From assembly GCF_002270355.1 (NCBI RefSeq), contig NZ_NJFZ01000003.1:1-64000 (forward strand): DNA of 64,000 nt, in the 5' to 3' direction. The position numbers and the translations under genes were made by a program. The DNA is from Flectobacillus sp. BAB-3569 (GTDB lineage: Bacteria > Bacteroidota > Bacteroidia > Cytophagales > Spirosomataceae). The notes under the pieces are model-generated. The model saw only the letters and a list, made by a program, of their open reading frames with translations. It did no database searches and was not told the origin of the DNA. This document shows positions 27,362-36,475 of the stretch, one piece after another (position 1 is the first letter of the stretch; the number at the start of each line of letters is the position of its first letter).

Positions 27362-28434
27362 TATATAATAGTTTGTTTCAACATTTTGATGTACAAATCA
27401 ATTCCTTCTTCTATTTCAGAAAGGTAAATAAATTCGTCTGCTGTGTGTGAACGCTCCGAATGTCCTGGACCTAGTTTTAGGGATTGACAAGACAAAACTG
27501 CTTGGTCTGAAGTTGTGGGTGAACCGTACGTTTCACGACCTAATGCCAACCCAGCCTGAACGATTGGATGTTCTTTCGCAATAGAGGAAGGTTTTAGTCG
27601 AATAGAGCGAGGGTTAGCCTCTGATTCAATATTTTGACGAATGGTTTCTAATATTTCCTCTAAAGTATATTGTTCCGTTACACGACAGTCAATGGTAAAA
27701 GTACAGCTATCTGGTACTACATTATGCTGCTTACCTGCATTGATGACCGTTACCGACATTTTGATAGGACCAAGTACTGGAGAAACTTTCGGAAACTGAT
27801 AGTTTTTAATCCACTCAATATCTTTAATTGCTTTATAAATCGCATTATCACCTTCTTCACGAGCTGCATGTCCAGCTTTTCCGTGTGCAATACAATCTAC
27901 AACCATCAAACCTTTTTCGGCAATTGCCAAATGCATTTGTGTAGGTTCGCCAACGATAGCAAAATCTATTTCTGGCAAGTCATTGTCCTTGAGTAACAAT
28001 TCCAAACCATTTATTCCAGAAATCTCTTCTTCGGCCGACGCTACAAACAATACATTATATTTTAGGTCATTACGATGATAAAAGTAACAAAAGGTTGCCA
28101 AAAGACTTACCAAACAACCACCTGCATCATTGCTACCCAAACCAAACAATTTCCCTTCCTGAACTACTGGCTCAAAAGGGTCAAGCGTCCACTTAGGATT
28201 AGGCTTTACAGTATCATGATGGGAATTGAGTAATACGGTAGGAAGTTCGGGATTAAAATGCTGATTTCGTGCCCACAGGTTATTGATTTTTCTTCTAAAA
28301 GGGATATTTCTTTCTCTGAAAAACTCTTCAAGAATATCACCTGTTTTGTCCTCTTCACGACTAAATGACTGCGTAGCAATCAATTGTTTTAACAACCCAA
28401 TAGCATCTTGGGTTAATTGTTCTTGTAGGGTCAT
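27361..28434 (-). CDS. M20 family deacylase, probable N-acetyl/N-succinyl-ornithine deacylase (ArgE-like)
   Basis: Start at 28434 (MTLQEQLTQDAIGLLKQLIA), which matches the family; 31 codons of in-frame upstream sequence have no support. Zinc-dependent M20 hydrolase with NSHHDTVKP (metal His and Asp), GLGSNDAGGCL, SAEEEISG (catalytic Glu) and the dimerisation lid GKAGHAAREEGDNAI. Position between argB and argH genes indicates removal of the N-acyl group from acyl-ornithine or acyl-citrulline. In the succinyl variant the substrate would be N-succinylcitrulline. The exact acyl group is not visible in sequence. Confidence 0.85.
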   Translation of the reverse strand: MTLQEQLTQDAIGLLKQLIATQSFSREEDKTGDILEEFFRERNIPFRRKINNLWARNQHFNPELPTVLLNSHHDTVKPNPKWTLDPFEPVVQEGKLFGLGSNDAGGCLVSLLATFCYFYHRNDLKYNVLFVASAEEEISGINGLELLLKDNDLPEIDFAIVGEPTQMHLAIAEKGLMVVDCIAHGKAGHAAREEGDNAIYKAIKDIEWIKNYQFPKVSPVLGPIKMSVTVINAGKQHNVVPDSCTFTIDCRVTEQYTLEEILETIRQNIESEANPRSIRLKPSSIAKEHPIVQAGLALGRETYGSPTTSDQAVLSCQSLKLGPGHSERSHTADEFIYLSEIEEGIDLYIKMLKQTII

Positions 28435-28603
28435 TGGAATCAGCCCGTTTGAGATAAAAAATAAAAATATTAGGTCGAAATTATCATGAACACTTTTGTT
28501 AAGCAAACATCCAACAAAAGAATTCAAAAATGCATCGACTTTTGAGGTAACAAGCCTGTCAATATTTGCTTGTTAAGTAAGATTGCATGATTGGGCATTG
28601 GGC

Positions 28604-28738
28604 TGTCAGGTAACGGCTTTCGGCGGTGGGCTTTGGAAAAAAGCATGGCTGTGGTTATTAAAAAACATCTTAACACTCTTTGCCTTGTGCCTGTTGCCTA
28701 AACAAATAACTCAAATCTTATTCTGCACGATTACTTAA
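28604..28738 (+). repeat. ~130-bp dispersed element, copy 1
   Basis: Good copy of the GGCTTTCGGCGGTGGGCTTT element, with GGAAAAAAGCATGGCTGTGG, ACTCTTTGCCTTGTGCCTG and a conserved end TGCACGATTACTTAA. Aligns along nearly its full length with 40392-40518 and with the reverse strand of 59986-60130. Fills the spacer between the ADP-ribosylglycohydrolase and argE-like genes. Confidence 0.85.
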
Positions 28739-28756
28739 TATGTTAAAATGTTGTAC

Positions 28757-29689
28757 TTATAGTCCAAATTTCGCTGAAAATCGATTTGCTAAATCTTCAA
28801 TCTTATCTTTTTGTGCGAGTTGTTCTATCCAATCACTCGGAATTTGCTCAAAACCATAATAAAAACCTGCTATTCCACCTGTTACACTTCCGATAGTATC
28901 GGTATCATCACCCAAATTTACACCTCTCAATACAGCCGATTTGAAATCATCAGTTGTCAAAAATGCCCAAAGCGAAGCCTCTAAAGTATGTAAAATATAG
29001 CCAGAAGAAAAGATTTCGCTTTCGTCAGTTTTAGAAATATCGTCAAATAGAAGTCTGCTATACAATTCTAATTCAGCGGGTTTTACCTGTACCGACAACA
29101 AGTAATCTCTTACTGTATTTTGCGTAAGGCCATATGCTTCATGTTTCTCTTTGCCTTTCATTAAGTTGAGCAAATACTCCGTAGCAAAAAAACAGCCTAT
29201 CAAAGTACGTGTGTGCCCGTGCGTAATACCCGACACCATTTTGATGATGCTACAGCGCTCTTCAATAGATTTATTTTGGGTGTAATAAACAATAGGTAGT
29301 GTACGCATCAATGAGCCATTTCCATTCGAATACTCATCACATTCGCCCGAGTTGAGAGGAGAAACTCCTTTGAGCAAACGGTCGATAGCATTACGCGTGG
29401 CAATACCCACATCAAAAAATGCTCCATGTGCAGTCCAATAGCCATTATCGTACCAGTCACAAAACTTTTTAGCAAGACCATCTAAGTCAAAACCTTCCAC
29501 TAGTTGTTCTGCTAAACAAAAAGATAAAGAGGTATCATCCGACCAAGTACCTGCAGGTTGGTGATGGGTTCCATAAGCACGCATATCCACTACTGGATGA
29601 GCTTTAAGATGCTTACGACTCATAAATTCGACAGGAACACCAAGGGAGTCGCCAATAGCAATACCAAAAAGTAGACCTTTGCTTTTCAT
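28757..29689 (-). CDS. ADP-ribosylglycohydrolase family protein
   Basis: About 310 residues from the chosen start MKSKGLLFGIAIGDSLGVPV (29689). The family's metal and ADP-ribose residues are visible: GDSLGVPVEF near residue 10, TWSDDTSLS near 55 and LGDDTDTIGSVTGGIAGFYY near 260. These enzymes remove ADP-ribose from arginine, serine or DNA-linked targets, or hydrolyse related N-glycosides. Unusually it sits inside the arginine gene group, between argB and the argE-like gene, and on the same strand. It may simply be an inserted gene; a role with arginine is inference. Confidence 0.92.
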   Translation of the reverse strand: MKSKGLLFGIAIGDSLGVPVEFMSRKHLKAHPVVDMRAYGTHHQPAGTWSDDTSLSFCLAEQLVEGFDLDGLAKKFCDWYDNGYWTAHGAFFDVGIATRNAIDRLLKGVSPLNSGECDEYSNGNGSLMRTLPIVYYTQNKSIEERCSIIKMVSGITHGHTRTLIGCFFATEYLLNLMKGKEKHEAYGLTQNTVRDYLLSVQVKPAELELYSRLLFDDISKTDESEIFSSGYILHTLEASLWAFLTTDDFKSAVLRGVNLGDDTDTIGSVTGGIAGFYYGFEQIPSDWIEQLAQKDKIEDLANRFSAKFGL

Positions 29690-29781
29690 AGAAATAAAAT
29701 GAATAATAATGTAGTTTTGAGCCATCGGGTTTATGCCATCAGATATCTAATTGCACAAAGCCGATGAATCAACGCCAAAAT

Positions 29782-30564
29782 TTATATTGTTAGCTTTGTC
29801 CCTGCGTTACCTTCGCTGACAGCGGCTAGGACTTCTTTTGCATGGCAGATAGTTACCTGTTTTACGCCTTCGCCTAGTGCTTTGAAAGCATTATCTAGTT
29901 TAGGAATCATTCCTTTATTGATAGCGCCAGAAGCCTTATATGCGGCATATGCCTCTGGTTGTAATTGTGGAATTACGGAATCATCATCGTCAGGATTCGA
30001 AAGTACGCCTTTTTTCTCAAAACAATATACCAAGTTTACCTCAAATTCTTGAGACATGGCCGTTGCTACAGCTTGTGCTTGTGTGTCGGCATTGGTATTG
30101 AGCATATTGCCATCGAGGTCATACGTCAAAGGGGCAAATACGGGTGTAAGTCCTTGTGCAATCATTCCTGCAATTTGACCAGCATCTACTCGTTCAATAT
30201 CGCCTACAAAACCGTAATCTATTTCTTTTACAGGACGTTTTTTAGAAAGAATAACACCACCGTCAGCACCCGTCAAGCCGATGGCATTAGTACCAAACTT
30301 TTGAAGTTGTGCTACGAGGTTTTTGTTTACCAAACCACCATACACCATTGTTACCACGTTGAGCATAGATTGGTCGGTAATACGACGACCTTCCACCATT
30401 ACTGTTTCGATCCCTAATTTTTCAGCAATTTGCGTAGCGATTTTACCACCGCCATGAACCAAAATTTTAGGACCAGCGATTTGAGCAAAATCAGACAAAA
30501 ATTGACTACATAATGTTGGGTTGTCGATTACATTACCCCCAATTTTCACAACAGTGAGTTTCAT
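29782..30564 (-). CDS. argB: Acetylglutamate (or succinylglutamate) kinase
   Basis: Second step of arginine synthesis: phosphorylates N-acylglutamate. Start at 30564 (MKLTVVKIGGNVIDNPTLCS), 260 residues; the 53-codon in-frame upstream extension is rejected. Amino acid kinase fold with KIGGNVID, LVHGGGKIATQIAEKLG, MVEGRRITD, GLTGADGGV and NTNADTQAQAVA. Because the neighbouring carbamoyltransferase has features of the succinylornithine form, the true substrate may be N-succinylglutamate. It follows argF' with about 174 bp between. Confidence 0.95.
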   Translation of the reverse strand: MKLTVVKIGGNVIDNPTLCSQFLSDFAQIAGPKILVHGGGKIATQIAEKLGIETVMVEGRRITDQSMLNVVTMVYGGLVNKNLVAQLQKFGTNAIGLTGADGGVILSKKRPVKEIDYGFVGDIERVDAGQIAGMIAQGLTPVFAPLTYDLDGNMLNTNADTQAQAVATAMSQEFEVNLVYCFEKKGVLSNPDDDDSVIPQLQPEAYAAYKASGAINKGMIPKLDNAFKALGEGVKQVTICHAKEVLAAVSEGNAGTKLTI

Positions 30565-30737
30565 AAAGATTATTTTGATTTGGTTAAACAGAAATGTTGC
30601 CTTCGCCTTTTGGCGAGATATCGCTATTAAACAACAAATGTACAGACCGTAAGACCTGTACATTCGAAAATATGATAGATTGATGGAGTAGTGGAAGAGT
30701 GGGCGAAAATGATTATCACTCATTCACTCAATCACCA

Positions 30738-31712
30738 TTAGAATAAGTACGGGCTTTCTTCTCGAATAATACTCAGAAGCATTTGTTTGATAACAACCTG
30801 TGCTGACCATACACGATTACCTGCTTGTTGTACAACCACCGAATTAGGTGAATCTAATACGGCGTCTTCAACTACCACGTTACGACGAACTGGCAAGCAG
30901 TGCATAAATTTGGCATTGTTTGTCAAGTTCATTTTGTCCATAGTTACCATCCATGATGGGTCTTGGTTCAGAATTTGACCATATTGAGAATAAGATGACC
31001 AGTTTTTAGCATAAATAAAATCTGCATCTTTAAAAGCTTCTTCTTGATTGTAAGTTACTTTGGCATTACCCACAAATTCAGGAGCTAGTTCGTAGCCCTC
31101 AGGGTGAGTAATTACAAAATCTACATCAGCGGCGTTCATCCACTCAGCAAACGAGTTTGGTACTGCTTGAGGAAGCGCTTTTACATGAGGCGCCCATGTC
31201 AAAACCACTTTTGGACGAGGTTTTGTCTTTAGCTCTTCGATGGTAATCAAGTCTGCTAAAGATTGTAATGGGTGACGGGTAGCAGATTCTAAGCTCAAAA
31301 TCGGACGACCAGTGTGTTTTACAAACTGATTCATCACGTTTTCAGAATAATCTTCTTCACGGTCAACCAAGCCAGGAAAACTACGAATACCAACAATATC
31401 ACAATACTGACCTACTACGGGTGCAGCTTCTTTGATGTGCTCAGCTTTGTTGCCATTCATAATTGCACCATCTTCAAACTCCAACCCCCAGCTATCTTGT
31501 CCGACATTCATTACGATCAGTTCCAACCCTAAGTTTTGAGCGGCACGTTGTGTACTTAAGCGTGTTCGCAAACTTGAGTTAAAAAACAAGAGACCCATGG
31601 TCCTGTTTTTGCCCAAATGCTTATCAGCATAAGGTGTTTTTTTATATAAAAGGGCTTCTTTAACTAGAGCCTGAACATCAACAGCATCTTTAACTGAAAG
31701 GAAGTTTCTCAT
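30738..31712 (-). CDS. argF': N-succinyl/N-acetylornithine carbamoyltransferase (ArgF')
   Basis: Transfers the carbamoyl group to N-acyl-ornithine to give N-acyl-citrulline. 324 residues, with the carbamoyl-phosphate motif SSLRTRLST (residues 46-54), the transcarbamylase HPLQS site and MHCLPVRRNVVVEDAVLD near the C-terminus. It is closest in pattern to the Bacteroides fragilis succinylornithine enzyme (for example AWMNAADVDFVITHPEGYEL). At residue 90 it has Ala, where the Bacteroides enzyme has Pro and the Xanthomonas acetylornithine enzyme has Glu; Ala there is expected to favour the succinyl substrate. First gene of the arginine group. Confidence 0.95.
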   Translation of the reverse strand: MRNFLSVKDAVDVQALVKEALLYKKTPYADKHLGKNRTMGLLFFNSSLRTRLSTQRAAQNLGLELIVMNVGQDSWGLEFEDGAIMNGNKAEHIKEAAPVVGQYCDIVGIRSFPGLVDREEDYSENVMNQFVKHTGRPILSLESATRHPLQSLADLITIEELKTKPRPKVVLTWAPHVKALPQAVPNSFAEWMNAADVDFVITHPEGYELAPEFVGNAKVTYNQEEAFKDADFIYAKNWSSYSQYGQILNQDPSWMVTMDKMNLTNNAKFMHCLPVRRNVVVEDAVLDSPNSVVVQQAGNRVWSAQVVIKQMLLSIIREESPYLF

Positions 31713-32417
31713 TTTTTAAATATCCGATAGCAGTTCGTTGCAAGTTTTAAATGGAACAATTGATTGAAAGATAATTCTTCGACATTACGATTGTCTTGAA
31801 TTCAAGCTACAAAGTTATTCCTAAATATGAGAATCACGTTAGGATTTTTGTAAAACTCCTTGATTTTAATGGCTTATTGTCATTTTTAAAGGATTTTTTT
31901 GCAGAAATATGAAAAAGCAGTTGGAGGAGGGGCAAAAAATTTGGCGAACTCTACTAGAGCCCGCCAAGATTGTATCACTAACACACCAAAATATAGTTTT
32001 GCTTATTAGATTTTTGAAATACTATTTCACAAAACCTATTTCTACTATGAAAACTACTCATTTAACGTATGAAACTGAGAGAAGTCACAGTATATCTGAA
32101 TATTTTTAGATTTTTTTGAAAAATATAAAAAGCATATTCTAGAATCCCTTGGATTTACTCAGACATACGAAAGATGGGTTGAATCAGATTGCTAAGTAAA
32201 AGATTTTTTTTTGAAAATTATTAGGAGGGCCTAGTGAAAAAACGCTATTAACGACTAGTTTGTGGTGTACAAAGGATTAAAACCATTTATTTAGGATATC
32301 GGATGTTGGATTTCGGAACTGTAATCTTTTGTGTTTTGTAAAAAACAAAGACGTTTTACTTTATTTCCGAAATCAGAAATCCCAAATCCGCAATAGTTGG
32401 AAATTCTTCATATGGTC
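31713..32417. other. Non-coding spacer with a dispersed repeat
   Basis: 705 bp between argF' (minus) and the GNAT gene (minus). The part next to argF' should hold the arginine-group promoter, but no clear element or ARG-box was found. 31909-32109 is open on the plus strand for 66 codons but looks non-coding. The right part (32265-32400) is a repeat. Confidence 0.5.
32265..32400 (+). repeat. Dispersed inverted element, copy related to 36476-36762
   Basis: GTGTACAAAGGATTAAAACC then CATTTATTTAGGATATCGGATG match the reverse complement of 36717-36760 closely, and TTTTGTAAAAAACAAAGACG TTTTACTTTATTTCCG matches the reverse complement of 36476-36515. It also has internal GGATTTCGGA / TCCGAAATC complementarity. 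Confidence 0.65.
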
Positions 32418-32972
32418 CTAACGACTAATATTCAATTTCCAATGCCTTACTAAGATTGTTTCTATATGCTCTACTTCTTCGATTTCACCAAATTGCTGAA
32501 ATCCATTTTTTTCGAGTACTTTTTCTGAGCTATTATTATCAACAGGCGTATCTGCTAGTATTTGACAAAGTGAGCCGTCTTGTTTAGCCCAATCAATGAG
32601 TCCACCAAGTGCCTCCGAGGCATATCCTTTATTACGATAAGGCATATCTATGAAATAACCCACCATGGTACAGCCATTGTCGTCGGGTAATCCCGAAAAG
32701 CCAATCCCACCTATCGAGCGATTTTCTTCTTCGAGAATAATTTCCCAATTGGAATACCAAGCAAAATCCCAAGGAAATATTTGTGCCATCGGAATCCAGA
32801 AATGCTCAAGAGCTTCGAGTGTTTCGGCTTCAAAAAAAGGTTCTATTTGCCATTTGGAAGGAACTAAGCCTAGGTGTTTTTCAAGAGCCTCTCTTCCTTG
32901 CCTATGCCAAATCAATAAATCATCGTGTTTTAAAGCTTGGAGTCGAAGTCTGGAGGTATGGATAATAGACAT
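32418..32972 (-). CDS. GNAT family N-acetyltransferase (RimJ/RimL type)
   Basis: 184 residues. Begins TSRLRLQALKHDDLLIW, the usual RimJ/RimL-like start, and contains the acetyl-CoA pyrophosphate loop MPYRNKGYASEALGGLI near residue 115 and NNSSEKVLEKNGFQQFG near 155. Transfers acetyl from acetyl-CoA to an amine of an unknown protein or small molecule. It is a single gene flanked by long spacers and shows no operon partner. Confidence 0.9.
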   Translation of the reverse strand: MSIIHTSRLRLQALKHDDLLIWHRQGREALEKHLGLVPSKWQIEPFFEAETLEALEHFWIPMAQIFPWDFAWYSNWEIILEEENRSIGGIGFSGLPDDNGCTMVGYFIDMPYRNKGYASEALGGLIDWAKQDGSLCQILADTPVDNNSSEKVLEKNGFQQFGEIEEVEHIETILVRHWKLNISR

Positions 32973-33473
32973 GGCGTTTTATGCTAAAGTGAAATACAAA
33001 TTTAGCTATAATGTCTCAAGAGTTTCTGGTCAATATTCTTAAAGTGTTTAGTAATCGTCCAAATTATATCCCACCAATAATGAATTTAAGATTTCTTATC
33101 AAAGAGACAAAGCGTGATTTTTTTATAAGGAATACCCCTGTAACGAGGGACAAAAAAGGAAAAAAAGTATATTAAATTTGAAGATTCTGGGATAGTATAG
33201 CCTGAAAATAAACACCTTGCATAGGCAGAATAACAAGTCCTTTGATTAATGTTATTCACCGACGAATTATTTTATTTGGTCGAAAAGTGGCCATGTGTCC
33301 CATCTTTCAGTGCAACTTTTGTGTTGTAAATCTATCATTAGTTAACATTTGGACAGTAGTCCACTTATCTTTATTACGAACCACTGATACTTTTTGTTTT
33401 TATAAAAGAATAACTTATCAACAACTTTGTCATCTATTTGAACATAAAGTTCAGGGCTTTCTAAAACATCATC
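32973..33473. other. Divergent intergenic region, no gene seen
   Basis: 501 bp between the GNAT gene (minus) and the outer-membrane protein gene (plus). AT-rich, with no strong hairpin and no clear promoter pair; ACATTTGGACAGTAG near 33344 could supply a TTTG upstream element. Must hold both promoters. Confidence 0.4.
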
Positions 33474-36089
33474 ATGAAAAAAGTTTTATTGTTTTCAGTA
33501 TTAAGTTTTATCGGGTTTAATACTATGGCGCAGTTCCCTGGCGCAGGCATGGGAATGGGAGGAGGACAGCGTCAGCAACCACAGCAGCAGGCTATTCCGG
33601 GTACAGCACAAGCTGCACCAAAAGGTTCTGCAAAGATTGTGGGTTTTGTGATTGACTCTGCTGCAACTAAAGCAGTCGAGTTTGCAAGTGTTGCTTTAAT
33701 TAACAAAGCTACTAATAAACCTATCGACGGAACTGTTGCAGATGAAAAAGGTAAATTTACCTTAAACAAAATTGCCACAGGAGATTATGTGATTTCTGTA
33801 ACGTTTTTGGGATATGTATCTAAGAGAATCCCAGTTAAAATTCAAAACAAAAACGATGAGATTGATTTAGGCGTAATTCGTTTGAGTCAGTCGAATCAGG
33901 TATTACAAGAAGTTACTGTGGAAGGTCAAAAGGCAGTAATTGAAGATAAAGTTGACCGTTTGGTGTATAACGCGGAGCGTGATGCTACCTCAAAAGGTGG
34001 TGATGCATCTGATGTATTGCGTAAAGTACCAATGCTTTCAGTTGACTTAGATGGTAATGTGTCGTTGCGTGGTAGCTCGAACGTGCGTGTATTGATCAAC
34101 AATAAACCATCGACAATTGTAGCAACTAGTATTGCGGATGCCTTAAAGCAAATTCCTGCAGATATGATTAAGTCGGTAGAGGTAATTACTTCTCCGTCTG
34201 CAAAATATGATGCGGAAGGTTCTTCAGGTATTATCAATATCATTACGAAGAAAAACAATTTGCAAGGTTTAACCTTGAACATGGATTCGAGTGTAGGTAT
34301 TCGTGGCGCCAACCTTTCATTGAACGGAAATTACCGTAAAGGTAATATGGGCTTCTCGTTAGGAGGCTTTGGTCGTTCAAACTATAACGTAAACGGTACC
34401 TTCGAAAACAGCCAACTTACGACTAACAACGGAAGACAAACCCTGAATACTCAGAGTGCAGATACTCGTAGCAATGGTTTGTTTGGTAGCTATCAATTGG
34501 GTTGGGATTGGGATATCAACAAGTATAATGCAATCACAGCATCGGTTCGTTATGGCGTACGTAATCAAAATGGCTATCAAGATGGTTTGTTGAGTCAAAG
34601 TTTTTCTGGTTCATCATTGATTTCGAAAACGCTTCGTGATGTAAACACAAAGGATTTGTCAGGAACGATTGATGCTAACATCGACTATACCCATACGTTC
34701 AAAAAGCCACAACAAGAATTTAGTTTGTTGACGCAATTTAGTCGTAACAACCGTACGAATGACTTTGTGAATAATTTGTTGAACTTGACAGATAATAGCG
34801 TTACAAGTCGTTTGAAAAACAACAACGACAGCTATAACCAAGAAGTAACAGTTCAGGCAGATTATCAAACACCAATTACTAAATCTCAATTGGTAGAAGT
34901 TGGTGCTAAAGGAATTTTCAGAACAGTAAACTCAGACTACCAGTATTTTACTGCTCAAGGTGCAACTGGTGCTTATGTGCCAACGACAACCTCATCTACT
35001 GCAGCCAACGTATTTAATTATACTCAAAATATTGCAGCGGCTTACTTATCGTATACTGCTACTTTATCAAAATTATATACTTTGAAAGTGGGTGGTCGTT
35101 ATGAGCATACTGATATTTCTGCAAACTTTAAAAGTGGAGACCAAACTTTGTCAATTCCATCTTATGGAGTATTCGTGCCAAGTTTGAATATCTCTCGTAA
35201 ATTGGGTAGTGTAAGTACCTTGAAATTAGGTTTCAACCGTCGTATTCAGCGTCCTTCAATTCAGTTCTTAAACCCGAACATCAATGCTTCAAACCCATTA
35301 AATATTTCATCGGGTAATCCTAATTTGAGTCCTGAATACACCAACAATTACGAGTTGACATTGAATACTTCTATCAAAGGTACATTCTTGACAGTTTCAA
35401 CTTTTGTACGTAATACAACAGGAAGTATCGAAAGTGTTCGTGATGTTATTGGTGATACTATTCGTACATCATTTCAAAACATCGGTAAGCAGGACGCGTA
35501 TGGTATGAATGCCTTTGCAAATGTTAGTCTTTCAAACAAACTAACTGTTGGTTTGGGTGGAGATGTGTATTATGCAAAATTGGCTAACAATGTACCAAAC
35601 CCATTATATAACGCTTCAAACTCAGGTTGGGTAGCTAACTACCGTATTTTTGGTAGCTACAATTTGGGTAATAACTGGGGCTTACAGGCGTTTGGTTTTT
35701 ATCGCTCAACTCAAGTGCAACTTCAAGGGTTCCAAGGAGGATTTGGTATCTATAGTTTGAGCGTGAAGAAAGATTTCAAAGATAAGAAAGGAAGTATTGG
35801 TTTTGGTGCAGAAAACTTCTTCACACCAAATGGCTTCAAAATTCGTAACGAAATCAACTCAGTTATCATTTCTCAAAATAGTACTAACACCTTACGTAAC
35901 ATGAACTTCAAGATTAACTTCAGTTATCGTATTGGTAAAATGACTTTTGATACACCAAAACGCAAGAAATCAGTTAGTAACGATGACTTGAAAAATGATG
36001 GTGGCGATAATAACGGCGGCGGTAATGGTGGCGGTCAGTCTCAAGGCGGTGGCGGTATGCCAAGCGGAGGCGGTGGTCGTCCAAGATAG
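33474..36089 (+). CDS. TonB-dependent receptor-like outer membrane beta-barrel protein (paralogue 2)
   Basis: 871 residues with signal peptide MKKVLLFSVLSFIGFNTMAQ, a Gln/Gly/Pro-rich linker, and a carboxypeptidase-regulatory-like domain starting near residue 55 (GFVIDSAATKAVEFASVALI). The plug domain has SLRGSSNVRVLINNKPSTIV and GSSGIINIITKK, and the barrel is followed by a Gly-rich tail of about 35 residues. Same length, domain order and tail as the protein at 8771-11350; the regulatory, plug and C-terminal segments are nearly identical. Cargo unknown. A strong terminator follows at 36185-36220. Confidence 0.9.
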   Translation: MKKVLLFSVLSFIGFNTMAQFPGAGMGMGGGQRQQPQQQAIPGTAQAAPKGSAKIVGFVIDSAATKAVEFASVALINKATNKPIDGTVADEKGKFTLNKIATGDYVISVTFLGYVSKRIPVKIQNKNDEIDLGVIRLSQSNQVLQEVTVEGQKAVIEDKVDRLVYNAERDATSKGGDASDVLRKVPMLSVDLDGNVSLRGSSNVRVLINNKPSTIVATSIADALKQIPADMIKSVEVITSPSAKYDAEGSSGIINIITKKNNLQGLTLNMDSSVGIRGANLSLNGNYRKGNMGFSLGGFGRSNYNVNGTFENSQLTTNNGRQTLNTQSADTRSNGLFGSYQLGWDWDINKYNAITASVRYGVRNQNGYQDGLLSQSFSGSSLISKTLRDVNTKDLSGTIDANIDYTHTFKKPQQEFSLLTQFSRNNRTNDFVNNLLNLTDNSVTSRLKNNNDSYNQEVTVQADYQTPITKSQLVEVGAKGIFRTVNSDYQYFTAQGATGAYVPTTTSSTAANVFNYTQNIAAAYLSYTATLSKLYTLKVGGRYEHTDISANFKSGDQTLSIPSYGVFVPSLNISRKLGSVSTLKLGFNRRIQRPSIQFLNPNINASNPLNISSGNPNLSPEYTNNYELTLNTSIKGTFLTVSTFVRNTTGSIESVRDVIGDTIRTSFQNIGKQDAYGMNAFANVSLSNKLTVGLGGDVYYAKLANNVPNPLYNASNSGWVANYRIFGSYNLGNNWGLQAFGFYRSTQVQLQGFQGGFGIYSLSVKKDFKDKKGSIGFGAENFFTPNGFKIRNEINSVIISQNSTNTLRNMNFKINFSYRIGKMTFDTPKRKKSVSNDDLKNDGGDNNGGGNGGGQSQGGGGMPSGGGGRPR

Positions 36090-36184
36090 TACGGTGATTA
36101 TGTGGCTATTGTAAATTTGAAAATGTTTGATCAAATAAACTTGCGTAGCTATATAATTACAACAAATTGATGTTAGTAATGAAT

Positions 36185-36220
36185 AAAATTCCCCAGTTGT
36201 TCGACTGGGGAATTTTTTTT
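36185..36220 (+). terminator. Rho-independent terminator after paralogue 2
   Basis: 13-bp perfect stem (AAAATTCCCCAGT at 36185-36197 with 36204-36216), 6-nt loop, T8 tail. Located 96 bp after the stop. Confidence 0.92.
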
Positions 36221-36475
36221 AGTGCTGAGTTGGGAGTTTTGAGTGAGGAGTTGTCCTTTGTCCTTGCCTAAATAAAATTACTTTAATACTCCGTAGGCAT
36301 TAGGCAAATTCTATTCATGCTTCTATGACGAACACTTTTATACTTTTGGGTAACTTCTGTACCTATTGTTGGAAATGGCTTAATTGCGTCGTTATAAGTT
36401 CTGTGGTAGTGATAGTTTCGTAATCATTATTGTGAAAGTTTTCAAGCAATTTCTGACTTTGTAAGTATTGCCTCT

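Noticed and set aside
31909-32109. 66-codon open frame on the plus strand
   Set aside because: Composition is that of AT-rich spacer, no recognisable pattern, and no conserved context.
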